Shown: positions 8,040 through 17,886, counted from the stretch's first letter. The stretch: DNA of 64,000 nt from Nodosilinea sp. FACHB-141 (GCF_014696135.1 NZ_JACJPP010000021.1:1-64000), one strand, 5' to 3'. Notes: generated by a model from the sequence alone, not told the origin. Translations and numbers: made by a program.

Positions 8040-9125
8040 CTAAAGTGGCTTAGATTCTAGAACACCGCTTTGAAGGGGCTCTATCTCCGGCTCGCATCTC
8101 GGATCGCGCACCGCGTCAACAATCTTCTTAATAAAGCTGGCGGTGGGTACGGCCAGCAGCAGCCCTAAAAATCCGGCAAATTTTGACCCGATTAATAGTG
8201 CCACGATAATCACCGCTGGGTTGAGCCCAGTAATGCCGCCCATTAGGCGCGGGGCCACCAAGTTGTCGTTAACTTGCCCCAGCAAAAACGCTACCCCCAA
8301 CACTTTTAGGGCCAGCCACACATTTTGAAAGGCCAGCAGCGTGCTGATTCCCACGACCGCTACCGTGCCGCCAAAGGGAATGACGCTGACCAGGCCAATC
8401 ACTAGGCCAAACAGCAGACCAAAGGGCACGTTTAGCAAAATGAGGGCCGTTGACTGGGCCACGGCCAAAATCAGCGCCAGGGTAGCTTGCCCTGAAAAAT
8501 AGCCCTGAAAGCTGGGCCGTAGCGCATTGCGAATTTGCGATCGCCAAGGGGCGGGCAACCAGCTGAGCAAACCTTCCCAAAGCGAGTCGCCGTTGATCAC
8601 CAGCAACAGGGCCAGGACAGCAGTGATCAGCAAGTTTAGGGCACTGTCGAGGGTGCTGAGGGTGACGCTAATGGCTTGGGTGGTGGTCGCTTGCAGCGTG
8701 TTGGTGAGCTGATTGGCAGCTTGCTCCGTCAGCTGGTCAAGGTTGACAGGTAGAGTTTGAAAAATCGCCCGGTCTTCTAACAGCAGCAGCTGAGTTTTAC
8801 CTTGATCAATCCAGCCTGGTAACCGTAGGGCAAACTCGTTGAGCTGCTGCCACACCTGCGGCCCCAAAAAGACGACCAGAATGGTGGTGAGCAGAACGGC
8901 CAGTAGCACTACCAGAGCCACCGCCAACCCTCGGGCCAGCCCTCGCTTTTCGAGCCAGTCGATGGGGTAGTCGAGTAGAAAGGCTATCAGGCTAGCGGTG
9001 ATGACGATGCTGGGAATGGGGTGCAACACTCCCACCAGTTTGTAGAGCAGCCAGCCATTGAGACAGATTATGGGGAAGGCTAGGCCGGCGATCGCCCATT
9101 TGGGCAGCTGAGACAAAGAGACCAT
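8040..9125 (-). CDS. AI-2E (PerM) family membrane transporter, copy 1
   Basis: 361 residues with about seven or eight hydrophobic helices: two at the N terminus (residues 10-50), one near 65-90, a soluble amphipathic segment, then clustered C-terminal helices. The conserved ending VIPFGGTVAVVGISTLLAF, NDNLVAPRLMGGITGLNPAV and GFLGLLLAVP defines the family. Members are putative permeases/exporters of small molecules and the name does not prove AI-2 transport. It starts 3 bp after the phosphoglucomutase stop and so is probably co-transcribed with it. A second family member lies at 39925-41037. Confidence 0.88.
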   Translation of the reverse strand: MVSLSQLPKWAIAGLAFPIICLNGWLLYKLVGVLHPIPSIVITASLIAFLLDYPIDWLEKRGLARGLAVALVVLLAVLLTTILVVFLGPQVWQQLNEFALRLPGWIDQGKTQLLLLEDRAIFQTLPVNLDQLTEQAANQLTNTLQATTTQAISVTLSTLDSALNLLITAVLALLLVINGDSLWEGLLSWLPAPWRSQIRNALRPSFQGYFSGQATLALILAVAQSTALILLNVPFGLLFGLVIGLVSVIPFGGTVAVVGISTLLAFQNVWLALKVLGVAFLLGQVNDNLVAPRLMGGITGLNPAVIIVALLIGSKFAGFLGLLLAVPTASFIKKIVDAVRDPRCEPEIEPLQSGVLESKPL

Positions 9126-9128
9126 AGG

Positions 9129-10667
9129 TTACCGTTCTAATGCCGAAATATCTAGCTCAGCCAGGGAAGAGAAAAACGCCTGAAGGCGCTGCGCTATTTT
9201 AGCCACTCCTTCTGGCACATTCGACTCAATATTCAGCACCATCACCGGGTCGTGGAGCGACATGCGTACCATGAACCAACCATGCTCGGCGGGCAATTGG
9301 CAAGCGACCCGTACTCCTTCATGGGTGTTGGGCACCACTGCCCAATCGGCCTGGGCAGCGACAAACGCTTGCAGCTGGTTCATCACCTCCGCGCCGTAGG
9401 CTTGGGCGTTGGGGGCCAGAATTGTGAGCCGATACTCTTGGCTGTCGTGGGGGTCTTGTAGGGTGGCGATCAGGTCGGTGAGGCGTCTGCCGGTGAGGCG
9501 AGCTTTGGCCAGTTCGACGAGCAGCTTGCTGACAAGGTAGGCCCCATCATCTAAGAAGTAGTTCTCTTTCATTGCTCCGTGGCCCGAGGCCTCAATGGCG
9601 AGCCAGCTGGGTTGACCGATCGCATTGAGCCGGATGGCCTCATTGATCACATTCTTGTAGCCTCGCTTAAAGCGATGGTGAATGCCCCCCAGATCGCCTT
9701 CGATGAACTGGGTGAGCCCGTCGGAGGTGGTGGAGTCGGTGACGATGGTGGTGCCGGGGTGCTCTTGCAGCACGATCGCAGAAATTAGCGCGATCAGGCG
9801 GTTGCGGTTGAGTTCACGGCCGTCGGCGTCGACCGCTGCACCGCGATCGACATCGGTGTCAAAGATCAGGCCAAAGTCGGCCCCCTGAGTGACTACCGCT
9901 TGGCAAATCGAGGCGATCGCCGCTGCATCCTCGGGGTTGGGCACGTGGTTGGGAAAGGTGCCATCAGGGTCAAGGAATTGGCTACCGGTGGTGTCAGCGC
10001 CCAAAGGTTCGAGCACCTGGCTGGCGAAAAAGCCGCCCGCCCCATTGCCTGCATCGACAATGATTTTGAGCCCTTGCAGCGGTTGGTCAAAGTTGTCGGG
10101 ATGGTTCACCGATTGGCGAATCTGCTGCACCAAGCCCGCTGCATAGGCACCGATTAAGTCGCGGCTTTCTACCGAGCCAAGAGCTGTCGCAATCGGGAAA
10201 TTGCCCTGCTCAGCCAACTCTAAAATGCGCGAGATATCCTTTTTGCCGAGGCCGCCCTGGCGGGTGAAAAACTTGAGGCCGTTGCGGTTGAAGGGCAGAT
10301 GGCTGGCGGTCATCATAATCGCGCCGTGGCAGCTAAACTCGGGCAGCACGGTGGCCATAAACATGGCCGGAGTCGAGGCCATAGCCACATCCAGTACCCG
10401 ACAGCCCAGGGAAGCCATGCCGTCGATCACCGCCTGCATTAGGATGGGGCCAGAGAGGCGGCTGTCGCGACCTACGGCGATCGCTAATTCTGCCACTGGA
10501 ATGCTCAACTCGGCAGAAAGCCAAGTGGCAAAGGCTTTGCCCAAGGTGGTGGCTACCTCAGGGGTGAGGTTAACTGCCTGACCCGCAACCCCCTCCAGGG
10601 CCACGCCGCGAATATCGGAGCCGTTTTGCAGTGTGGCCCAGTTGATGGATGTGGTGGATGGGGGCAT
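9129..10667 (-). CDS. Phosphoglucomutase/phosphomannomutase family enzyme
   Basis: 512 residues. Alpha-D-phosphohexomutase that interconverts hexose 1- and 6-phosphates. All four functional loops can be read: phosphoserine loop MMTASHLPFNRNGLKFF near residue 117, metal loop FDTDVDRGAAVD near 270, sugar loop AIEASGHGAMKEN near 360, and phosphate loop NTHEGVRV followed by RMSLHDPVMVLN near 450-480. The sugar loop resembles bacterial ManB/AlgC-type enzymes, so the exact sugar is unresolved. First gene of a pair with the AI-2E transporter. Supplies nucleotide-sugar and polysaccharide synthesis. Confidence 0.88.
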   Translation of the reverse strand: MPPSTTSINWATLQNGSDIRGVALEGVAGQAVNLTPEVATTLGKAFATWLSAELSIPVAELAIAVGRDSRLSGPILMQAVIDGMASLGCRVLDVAMASTPAMFMATVLPEFSCHGAIMMTASHLPFNRNGLKFFTRQGGLGKKDISRILELAEQGNFPIATALGSVESRDLIGAYAAGLVQQIRQSVNHPDNFDQPLQGLKIIVDAGNGAGGFFASQVLEPLGADTTGSQFLDPDGTFPNHVPNPEDAAAIASICQAVVTQGADFGLIFDTDVDRGAAVDADGRELNRNRLIALISAIVLQEHPGTTIVTDSTTSDGLTQFIEGDLGGIHHRFKRGYKNVINEAIRLNAIGQPSWLAIEASGHGAMKENYFLDDGAYLVSKLLVELAKARLTGRRLTDLIATLQDPHDSQEYRLTILAPNAQAYGAEVMNQLQAFVAAQADWAVVPNTHEGVRVACQLPAEHGWFMVRMSLHDPVMVLNIESNVPEGVAKIAQRLQAFFSSLAELDISALER

Positions 10668-10682
10668 GGGGGGCGATCGCTC

Positions 10683-10754
10683 CTGCTGTCGTCCCCTTCA
10701 CCATAGAAGCAGCCCCCGGTTTCTGCCGATTTCTTCAGCTTTTTTGCACTTGAG
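10683..10754. repeat. 72-bp block shared with 16935-17006 (Uma2 upstream region)
   Basis: CTGCTGTCGTCC...TTTGCACTTGAG in the phosphoglucomutase-Uma2 intergenic region recurs at 16935-17006 in the same orientation with 67 of 72 bases identical. It is noncoding as far as can be seen and probably belongs to the upstream region of an Uma2 gene that was once present in two copies. Confidence 0.85.
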
Positions 10755-10829
10755 AACGCAAACCCCAGCCTATTGAAGCAGCTTCCCCCAAGGAACCCTA
10801 AACTTAAAACAAGCCCATCGGTACCTGCT

Positions 10830-11393
10830 ATGGTCGCTTACTCCCAACCTTGGACTACCCGCGATCTAGCCGCCATGCCCGACGACGGCGGCTGGAAGCG
10901 CTACGAAATCATCGACGGAGAACTCTACGTGACCCGTGCTCCCCACATTCGCCACCAAGGTGCCGCCGGAAAGCTGCATGTGCGTTTAGAAAACTGGTCT
11001 GAGCAGACAGGGTTAGGCTCCGCATTTCAAGCCCCAGGGGTCGTTTTTACCCCTACAGACGCTGTGATTCCCGACGTGGTGTGGATTAGCCAGGCGCGCT
11101 TAGCTGATGGTGTAGACGATGCAGGGCACCTCATCGTAGCTCCAGAGCTGATGGTGGAGGTGCTGTCTCCTGGCGACCTGAACGAGCAGCGCGACCAGGA
11201 AGTCAAGCTCAAACTCTATTCCCGCTACGGGGTACAGGAATATTGGATTGTCAACTGGCAGCTCAAAACCCTGGAAATCTATCGTCGCGCTGAAGCCCAG
11301 CTCCAACTGGTCGGTACGCTCTTGGTTGACGACACACTCTCGTCTCCGCTATTGCCAGGCTTCAGTACTCCCATGGCTGAGATTTTTCGCTAA
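10830..11393 (+). CDS. Uma2 family (DUF820) PD-(D/E)XK nuclease-like protein, copy 1
   Basis: 187 residues from the ATG at 10830; the upstream in-frame extension from 10773 looks non-coding. The nuclease-fold signature is intact: VIPDVVWIS (Asp), ELMVEVLSPGDLNEQRDQ (Glu and acidic turn), then VKLKLYSRYGVQEYWIVN (Lys). Uma2 proteins are found in large numbers in cyanobacterial genomes and have the restriction-endonuclease fold; their biological role is not established. A collapsed copy of the same locus lies at 16935-17074, and a distant family member at 49010. Confidence 0.88.
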   Translation: MVAYSQPWTTRDLAAMPDDGGWKRYEIIDGELYVTRAPHIRHQGAAGKLHVRLENWSEQTGLGSAFQAPGVVFTPTDAVIPDVVWISQARLADGVDDAGHLIVAPELMVEVLSPGDLNEQRDQEVKLKLYSRYGVQEYWIVNWQLKTLEIYRRAEAQLQLVGTLLVDDTLSSPLLPGFSTPMAEIFR

Positions 11394-11521
11394 GCCAACA
11401 CGGCCTCAGCAAATCGAAAGCAAACCCTCGCAGTGGGATCTAGCCCACCCTGCGGGAAGCAAGCTACACCCTCAATTCCTCTGCCCAGCTGAGAGAGGAA
11501 CCTTGACAGCAATTGTATGCT

Positions 11522-14500
11522 TTAGGACTCTATTGAATGATTTTGGGTGACAGCATGGTTTAGCTTAGTGCCTGTGACGCTCATCAGAGTTCGAACCAAG
11601 CATTCTGGCTCCAGCGGTTTGGCGACATGGTTGGCAAAACCACTCTTGATGGAGCGCTGGCAATCTTCCTCTCTGGCGTAGGCGGTGAGGCAGATCGCTG
11701 GAATCTGTCCCCCTTTTGCAGCCGGTAAAGCTCGCACCTGCTGGATCAGCGCATAGCCATCCACGTCAGGCATCGCGATATCACTGACTAACACATCGGG
11801 TTGAAACGACTCCAAATTGGCTAGCACCTCCGATGCGGAGGCAACCGCTAGAACTTCTGCTCCATATTCAGTCAGTAACACCGTTAATAGCTCACGGGCA
11901 TCAGGTTCATCATCAACAGCCAGCACTCGAATCCCTGTGAGATTGAGTTCCTGTTGTGGCCCTCCATCTGCCGGTTGAATTGCCGGGGTGACGTTCAGGA
12001 GAGGCAATCTAACGGTAAAGGTAGCTCCCAACCCGTCACCGGGGCTGTTAGCTGTGATTGTGCCATTGTGAGCCTCAACCAATTGACGAACAATAGCTAA
12101 ACCTAGACCTAACCCGCCGTATTGGCGCGTGATCGAGGCGTCCTCTTGCCGGAAGGTCTCAAAGATATGGGGAAGAAACTCTGGGTTGATCCCTTTACCG
12201 GTGTCTTTTACAGTGATTTCTGCTTGATGGCCAACCCTTTCCATGTAAATGTCAACCTGGCCGCCCTTGGGAGTAAATTTGACAGCGTTGGACAACAGGT
12301 TCCAGACAATTTGCTGCAAGCGAGCACCATCACCCAACACTTGCCCAATGTTGGGCAACGTTGAATGCAGCGAAATTGATTTAGCGGCAGCGTTTGAGCT
12401 AACTGTTTCGATCGCCGACTTAACTACAAAAGATAAATTGACAGAATCGACGTTTAAGCTGAGTTTGCCACGCAGGATTTTGGCAATATCCAGCAGATCG
12501 TCAATCAACTCTGTCTGCAATTTCGCATTGCGTTCGATTGTAGCCAGCGCTTCAGCCGTTTTAGCGTCGTCAAGCTTCCGTATTTGCAATAGCTTTGCCC
12601 AACCCAGGATGGGATTCAGCGGCGATCGCAGCTCGTGGGAAAGCACGGCTAGAAACTCATCTTTGATGCGATTGGCGCGTTCAGCCGCTTCCCGTGCGGC
12701 CTGCTCTTGGTGAAAGAGCTGTTCGCGGGCGGCTTCGGCTTGCTTGCGATCTGTAATATCGGTCAACGTACCCAGGTAGCCCGAAACCTCACCTGCTTCG
12801 CGCTGTAGGGCGGTTGCAGTTCCTTGAATCCAAGTTACTTTGCCTTGCGGCGTTTGAAAGCGGTATTCAGCCGCGAAAACTTGTCCATCTCGACTGGCTT
12901 GATACCAAACATCAGCAACCCGCTCTCGGTCGTCAGGGTGAAGCGCAGACACCCATCCTGTGCCTTGAGCTGCCTTGGGTGACATGCCTGCCATCTCACA
13001 CCAGCGTTCGTTGACATAGAGGCAGTTGCCGTCTGGATTGGTCATAAAAATGCCGACAGGGGCGTGACTGGTGAGGGTGCGGAACCGGTTTTCGCTCTCG
13101 CGTCGCGCTTCCTCCGCCTGTTTGCGAGCGGTGATATCCATCACCGTGCCAATGAACCGCAGCGGCTTTCCGTCCACCTCAAAATAGGTTTGCCCTTTGG
13201 CGGCAATCCAGCGCTCAATTCCATCCTGAATGCCGATCGTTCGATATTCTGTGTCATAGCTGCCGCCGCTGGACGGGTTGAAGGCCCCCTGCACGACCTG
13301 TTCTAAGCGTTCACGATCATCGGGATGCAGTCCCGCAAAAAAGACCTCTACGCTGCTCTCTGCCTCGGTTGGCAACCCAAACATCGCTTTACAACCCGCA
13401 TCCCAGGTGAGTTTATTGGTAATCAAATTCCAGTCCCAGGTGCCTAGCTGGGCAGACTCGATCGCCATGCGAAGGCGGTCTTCACTCCGGCGCAGAGCGG
13501 CTTCGGCCTGCTTGCGCTCGGTCATATCGCTATGAACACCGACCCATTCTCGAATCGCGCCATTCTCCTCAAACACGGGCACAGCTCGCACAGTCATGTG
13601 ACGATACACGCCATCGTGCCGCCGCAAGCGATGCTCAAATTCATACGGGGCACGGTTCTCTAGGGCGATTAACCAGGCTTGAGTGGTGGCTGCGCGATCG
13701 TCGGGATGCACTGCATCGAGCCAGCCCCAGCCTTTCAGTTTGTCGAAAGTTTGTCCGGTAAAGGCGCTCCAGGCAGGTTGCGGGGTCTTAAACTCGCCTC
13801 GATCGCCTAGCTCATTCCAAATGATTTGAGCGGTGGCTTCAATCAGCGATCGATAACGCTCCTCACTGGCTTGCAAGGCGGCTTCTGTTTGTTTCCGCTG
13901 ACTGACATCCTCAAACAAAATGGCAACTTTGCGGCTTTCGGGTTGCTCAATGCGGAAGGCAGACACACCAAACCACCGACCTAAGGCTTCCGAATAGTTT
14001 TCATAACGAACCGGTTCTCCCGTCAGGGCAACCCTGCCATAGAGGTCGATCCAGTACTGTTCCAGTTCTGGGTGCAGGTCGCGAGCTGTTTTGCCCTGGG
14101 CGTCTTTCAAACCCGAGTGCTTTTCAAAGACTGAGTTGATTTCTAACAAGCGGTAATCGATGGGCTGATTGTCTGCGTCAAACAGCACTTCAGCCATGCA
14201 GAAGCCTTGATTCATGTTCTCAAACAGGGCGCGGTAGCGCTCCTCCGAGAGCCGCAGTGCGTCCTCGGCCTGTTTGCGCTCTTCTTCGACGCGCACGCGA
14301 TCGCTAATGTCGATCACAGAGCCGATATAGCCCTTAAACTCGCCGTCCTCGCCAAACCAGGGACTGGCTGCGTCGATCGCCCAGCAATATTCCCCATCGT
14401 TGCGCCGCAAGCGATACTCCAACCGGAAGGCGGCGTGACGTTCGGTTGCCTCTAAGAAGATGGTTTTGGCAGATTCGCTGTCGTCGGGATGCACGGCATC

Positions 14501-16693
14501 GAGCCAACCTAGCCCCAAACCGGTTTGCTCCGTTTGTCCGGTGAAGTCATACCAGCCCCGGTTGAGATAGGTACAGTAGCCCGTGGAGTCTGTCACCCAA
14601 ATCATCACTGGCGCATTGTCTGCCATATGACGAAAGCGTTCTTCGCTTTGACGCAGCACTGCTTCTGCCTCAACTCGTTCCGTAATCTCTTCGCAAACGG
14701 TGCTGATGCCAACCACCTCGCCGCTCACCTTTAAGGGTAGAAAATGTTCTAGCCAGGTGCGCTGTACGCCGGGTTGCGCTGGCATTTCACCCTGAATTTT
14801 GACATTGAGCAGCGGTTCTCCCGTTTCCAGAATCGGGTGTAGCAGTTGCTCGATCGTGTCCCCCAGTTCGGGGAATAGTTCCCGCACGGTATGACCGATG
14901 TGGGCTTTAGCGAGGAGTCCGTTGATGTCTGCCAGCTGTTGGTTGATCCGCACAAAGCGGAGGTCTGTATCCAGAACGTTCAGGCCAATGGGGGCAGATT
15001 GATAAATCGCTTCGATTTCTGCCAGCTGTCGCTGCAACAAGGCCTTGCTGCGCTTGATGTCATCAATGTTTGTAATGGTGCCAATCCAGCTGGTGATTCG
15101 GTTTTGACCGTCACGGGTCGGCATGGCCCTGCAGATAAACCACTGATACGCCCCGTCCCAATGGCGAAAGCGACATTCAGTCTCAAATGGCTCTCCATTG
15201 GCGATTGCCTCCTGCCACTGCGCTAGGGCGCGATCGCGATCGTTGGGGTGGACTGTACTGGCTGTCGGGATGCCGATCGACTCGGCTTCACTCAACCCTG
15301 TGTATTCATACCAGCGCTGATTCCGATAGGTGACAATTCCAGCAGCATCGGCAGTCCAAATCATTTGCGGCAGGGCTTCCGCTAACTCCCGGTAGCGCTG
15401 CTGGCTGGCTTTGAGTTCAGCGGCATCCCGGCTGCGATCTGTGATGTCTAAAAAGGCTCCGACAACCCCTCTGATTTGGTTCTGCTCGTCCCGCAGGGGC
15501 GTGGCATAGGAAAGTAACTGGTGTACCTTGCCATTGGGCAGCAGAATGTCAAACTCGGCGTCTCGCACCTCTACCCCCAGTCGGGCCGCCACCTGCATCG
15601 GTAACTCAGCAGCAGGAATTTCCTGGCCGTTTTGAAGCACCCGATAGGAAGGTTGTTGATCGGCGGGTGCGCTCTTGGAGATATTGCTGTCAGGGCTAAC
15701 GCCGAGCAGCTGCCGCAGGTAGGCGTTGTTGTGCATCTGGGCACAGGTGGGGTCGGTGGCGATCGCAATCCCCACCGGCATGAGGTCTAACAGGCTTTGT
15801 AGTTCAGCAACCCGGTTGGTCAGATCTTGGTTGAGCTGTTGAACCGCTGTCTCTTGTCGTTGCAGATTGGCCACAGTCTGGCTCAACTGCAACTCCAGCT
15901 GCCTGTGCTCCGTCACATCTCGCCAGGAGGCAACAAAGCCATCCTTCAATTTGGCGGCGCGAATATCAAACGCTCGAACCAGCTGCTGTTCGTTGTCATC
16001 GCCATAACTATCCTCGTAAACGAGGGAGTCTTTAATCAACGGTTCAGCCGTCTCGACGACCTGGCAATACTCCTCAAACAACCCCGATTCACGATGGGCG
16101 GGCAGCACCTCGCATAACCCTCGACCAAGCTGCATTTCTTTGGTCATCCGGTTGTTTTCACAGGCGGCCTGGTTGAGATAGTCGATGCGAAAGTCTACGA
16201 TCTGCCCCGACTCGTTTCGCTGGGCCGAGAAGATGCCAAAGCAGTCCAGCATATTCTCAACCGATGTTTGAAACTGCTCCTGGCTGCGCTGTAGTTCCTG
16301 GCGTAGCTCAGCGTTTTCGATCGCGTCTCGCATGGCCAGACGCAAATCCTCGGGCGTCATGCGGTCTTGCACCAAGTAGTCTGCGGCCCCCTGTTTGAAT
16401 GCCCGCACGGCTAGCTCTGCATCATCGCGGTCAACTACGACGATGGGGGGGCAGCGATCGCCCATTTGCTCCTGCAAGAGCCGCAGCACCGTGACGCTAC
16501 TGGATTGGGGACGGTGAAGACCTAGCAAAATGCCATCAACCGGCTGCGATGCCGACAGCATCCCCGCGGAGGGCTGATACTGCTCCGACAAGATGCTGTA
16601 CTCAACACTCCTATCCTGCTGTAATTGCTGCCTGTAGCCTTGGTCCCCTTCCTCTGAGTCAGCAATGACAAGAAGTGTTCGGTGAATGGGCAT
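11522..16693 (-). CDS. Multi-PAS hybrid sensor histidine kinase with terminal receiver
   Basis: 1723 residues, no membrane segment, so a soluble sensor. Order: degenerate receiver-like domain (1-125; the phosphorylatable Asp is replaced in DGILLGL), nine PAS/PAC units between about 135 and 1340, HisKA with FLAVLSHELRSPLNPILGWA near 1365 (phospho-acceptor His), HATPase with NLLSNAVKFTPKGG, DTGKGI and GGLGLGLAIV, then a complete receiver with VLAVDDEPD and VLVSDIAMPDVDGY (phospho-Asp). The PAS units are separated by short coiled linkers, each ending in an 'R-K-Q-A-E' type helix, showing internal duplication. Ligands cannot be read from the PAS sequences. No response-regulator gene adjoins; output must be through a separate partner. 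The gene is bracketed by direct repeats of an Uma2 locus. Confidence 0.95.
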   Translation of the reverse strand: MPIHRTLLVIADSEEGDQGYRQQLQQDRSVEYSILSEQYQPSAGMLSASQPVDGILLGLHRPQSSSVTVLRLLQEQMGDRCPPIVVVDRDDAELAVRAFKQGAADYLVQDRMTPEDLRLAMRDAIENAELRQELQRSQEQFQTSVENMLDCFGIFSAQRNESGQIVDFRIDYLNQAACENNRMTKEMQLGRGLCEVLPAHRESGLFEEYCQVVETAEPLIKDSLVYEDSYGDDNEQQLVRAFDIRAAKLKDGFVASWRDVTEHRQLELQLSQTVANLQRQETAVQQLNQDLTNRVAELQSLLDLMPVGIAIATDPTCAQMHNNAYLRQLLGVSPDSNISKSAPADQQPSYRVLQNGQEIPAAELPMQVAARLGVEVRDAEFDILLPNGKVHQLLSYATPLRDEQNQIRGVVGAFLDITDRSRDAAELKASQQRYRELAEALPQMIWTADAAGIVTYRNQRWYEYTGLSEAESIGIPTASTVHPNDRDRALAQWQEAIANGEPFETECRFRHWDGAYQWFICRAMPTRDGQNRITSWIGTITNIDDIKRSKALLQRQLAEIEAIYQSAPIGLNVLDTDLRFVRINQQLADINGLLAKAHIGHTVRELFPELGDTIEQLLHPILETGEPLLNVKIQGEMPAQPGVQRTWLEHFLPLKVSGEVVGISTVCEEITERVEAEAVLRQSEERFRHMADNAPVMIWVTDSTGYCTYLNRGWYDFTGQTEQTGLGLGWLDAVHPDDSESAKTIFLEATERHAAFRLEYRLRRNDGEYCWAIDAASPWFGEDGEFKGYIGSVIDISDRVRVEEERKQAEDALRLSEERYRALFENMNQGFCMAEVLFDADNQPIDYRLLEINSVFEKHSGLKDAQGKTARDLHPELEQYWIDLYGRVALTGEPVRYENYSEALGRWFGVSAFRIEQPESRKVAILFEDVSQRKQTEAALQASEERYRSLIEATAQIIWNELGDRGEFKTPQPAWSAFTGQTFDKLKGWGWLDAVHPDDRAATTQAWLIALENRAPYEFEHRLRRHDGVYRHMTVRAVPVFEENGAIREWVGVHSDMTERKQAEAALRRSEDRLRMAIESAQLGTWDWNLITNKLTWDAGCKAMFGLPTEAESSVEVFFAGLHPDDRERLEQVVQGAFNPSSGGSYDTEYRTIGIQDGIERWIAAKGQTYFEVDGKPLRFIGTVMDITARKQAEEARRESENRFRTLTSHAPVGIFMTNPDGNCLYVNERWCEMAGMSPKAAQGTGWVSALHPDDRERVADVWYQASRDGQVFAAEYRFQTPQGKVTWIQGTATALQREAGEVSGYLGTLTDITDRKQAEAAREQLFHQEQAAREAAERANRIKDEFLAVLSHELRSPLNPILGWAKLLQIRKLDDAKTAEALATIERNAKLQTELIDDLLDIAKILRGKLSLNVDSVNLSFVVKSAIETVSSNAAAKSISLHSTLPNIGQVLGDGARLQQIVWNLLSNAVKFTPKGGQVDIYMERVGHQAEITVKDTGKGINPEFLPHIFETFRQEDASITRQYGGLGLGLAIVRQLVEAHNGTITANSPGDGLGATFTVRLPLLNVTPAIQPADGGPQQELNLTGIRVLAVDDEPDARELLTVLLTEYGAEVLAVASASEVLANLESFQPDVLVSDIAMPDVDGYALIQQVRALPAAKGGQIPAICLTAYAREEDCQRSIKSGFANHVAKPLEPECLVRTLMSVTGTKLNHAVTQNHSIES

Positions 16694-16934
16694 GTAGAAA
16701 CCTAACTTGCAAAGTAACGTGAAGCGAAACTACAGAGTTTGAAATATTTTGAATAGAAAAAATATTCTAAATATCAAAGAGTATTATCAAGCGTAGCGAT
16801 TCAGGGAGAACCTGCTCAGACGTTGTCGCTGTGGGCGCTTCCCTAGTACCCCTCCCATGGAACCCTGAAGCGCGGGGGTTTTAAGATTATACTCACTGGG
16901 TTGCAGGAATAGGTGAGTAACGCCTATAACGCTA
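16694..16934. other. AT-rich kinase upstream region
   Basis: The gap holds an AT-rich stretch at 16740-16790 that probably carries the kinase promoter. A short dyad CTCAC (16889-16893) / GTGAG (16913-16917) is the only other structure seen. No convincing gene; the reading frame on the minus strand through 16787-17014 has no family resemblance. Confidence 0.3.
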
Positions 16935-17074
16935 CTGCTGTCGTCCTCTTCACCATAGAAGCAGCCCCCAGTTTCTGCAAATTTCTTCAGCTTTTTTACA
17001 CTTGAGTGCGCCAATACTGCTAAGCATTAATACTCCTATAGCTGGAGATTTTTCGCTAAGTCAGCACAGCCTCA
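16935..17074 (+). pseudogene. Collapsed remnant of a second Uma2 locus
   Basis: The first 72 bp (16935-17006) match 10683-10754, upstream of the intact Uma2 gene, at 67/72 positions. Directly after it, 17015-17074 aligns with 11350-11407, the last codons, stop codon and flank of the same gene (AGATTTTTCGCTAAG is identical), with a single inserted base that breaks the frame. About 590 bp of coding sequence between the two blocks is missing. The remnant is in direct orientation to the intact copy, 6.2 kb away, with the histidine kinase between. Seen directly by comparison of the two stretches. Confidence 0.85.
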
Positions 17075-17116
17075 ATTCTTGTGCAACTCGGGGCGAGATT
17101 GGATACAGTAACTCTT

Positions 17117-17824
17117 TTAGCCCGGCAATTTTCGCTTTGAAAACCAGGCGTGAATAAAAAGGGTTTGAAAAAACAGTACCGGAGTATCAAAGCCGCCCGC
17201 TGCAATGATTGCTTCAATTTCAGACGGAGTTAAAGCCGTGATATGCAGACGCCAGGCAGCGCGCACCTTCTCAATGTCTTCTTCACCCCAACCGGAGCCT
17301 CCGAGCATTCGCAGCCAAACTTCAAACAAGCTTTGATGAACCGAAGGCGACAGGCCTAGAACTAGATCAGAACTGACCAAAATTCCGCCTGGGCAAAGGC
17401 GTTGGGCTATTTGACTAAAAAAGTGGCTCCGCTCGTCCGCTGCTTTAAAGAATTGAGACACCAACAGGCAAGTCGCCGCATCGAACGGGTCAGAAGCGGG
17501 CAGCGAGTCAAGAAAGCCTTCGTGGAACGTGCAGCGCGAGGCGATGCCATTTTCTTCAGCCTTTTGACGGCAGATGTCTAGCATCGCAGGCGCAGGCTCG
17601 ACCGCCGTGAATTGACACTGCGGAAAGGCTTGTGCCAAAGCAATCAGCTCCGTTCCAGTTCCGACGCCGACACACAAAATCCGCGCCTCAGCCGGAAGCT
17701 CAGCGAAAATCAGGCGTATCAACGAAAAGAGTGCATCGCGTCCCGATACTCAAAGAGCGGTTTTCCCGTCGTAGGAAGCCGCAACCGTTTGGTCGAACAG
17801 AATGAGTGACTGTTGATCTTGCAT
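17117..17824 (-). pseudogene. Class I SAM-dependent methyltransferase interrupted by an in-frame TGA
   Basis: From the ATG at 17824 the frame reads MQDQQSLILFDQTVAASYDG followed by K-T-A-L, then a TGA at 17750-17752, and continues in the same frame with S-G-R-D-A-L-F-S-L-I-R-L-I-F and a normal methyltransferase core: RILCVGVGTGTELIALAQAF (SAM-binding GxGxG) and FTAVEPAPAMLDICRQKA. The N-terminal peptide before the stop looks like the usual family start, so the TGA is a nonsense mutation (or sequencing error) rather than a leader. A restart at TTG 17722 would give 201 residues lacking the N-terminal helices. Substrate unknown. Confidence 0.7.
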
Positions 17825-17886
17825 GATGAAAGCAAAGAAGGCCGCAGTAGCTGAGACGCGTCACGCAAAGCAATGACAGTACAGTA

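Noticed and set aside
16787-17014. 75-residue frame on the minus strand
   Set aside because: It crosses the Uma2-upstream repeat and the kinase leader; no family resemblance.
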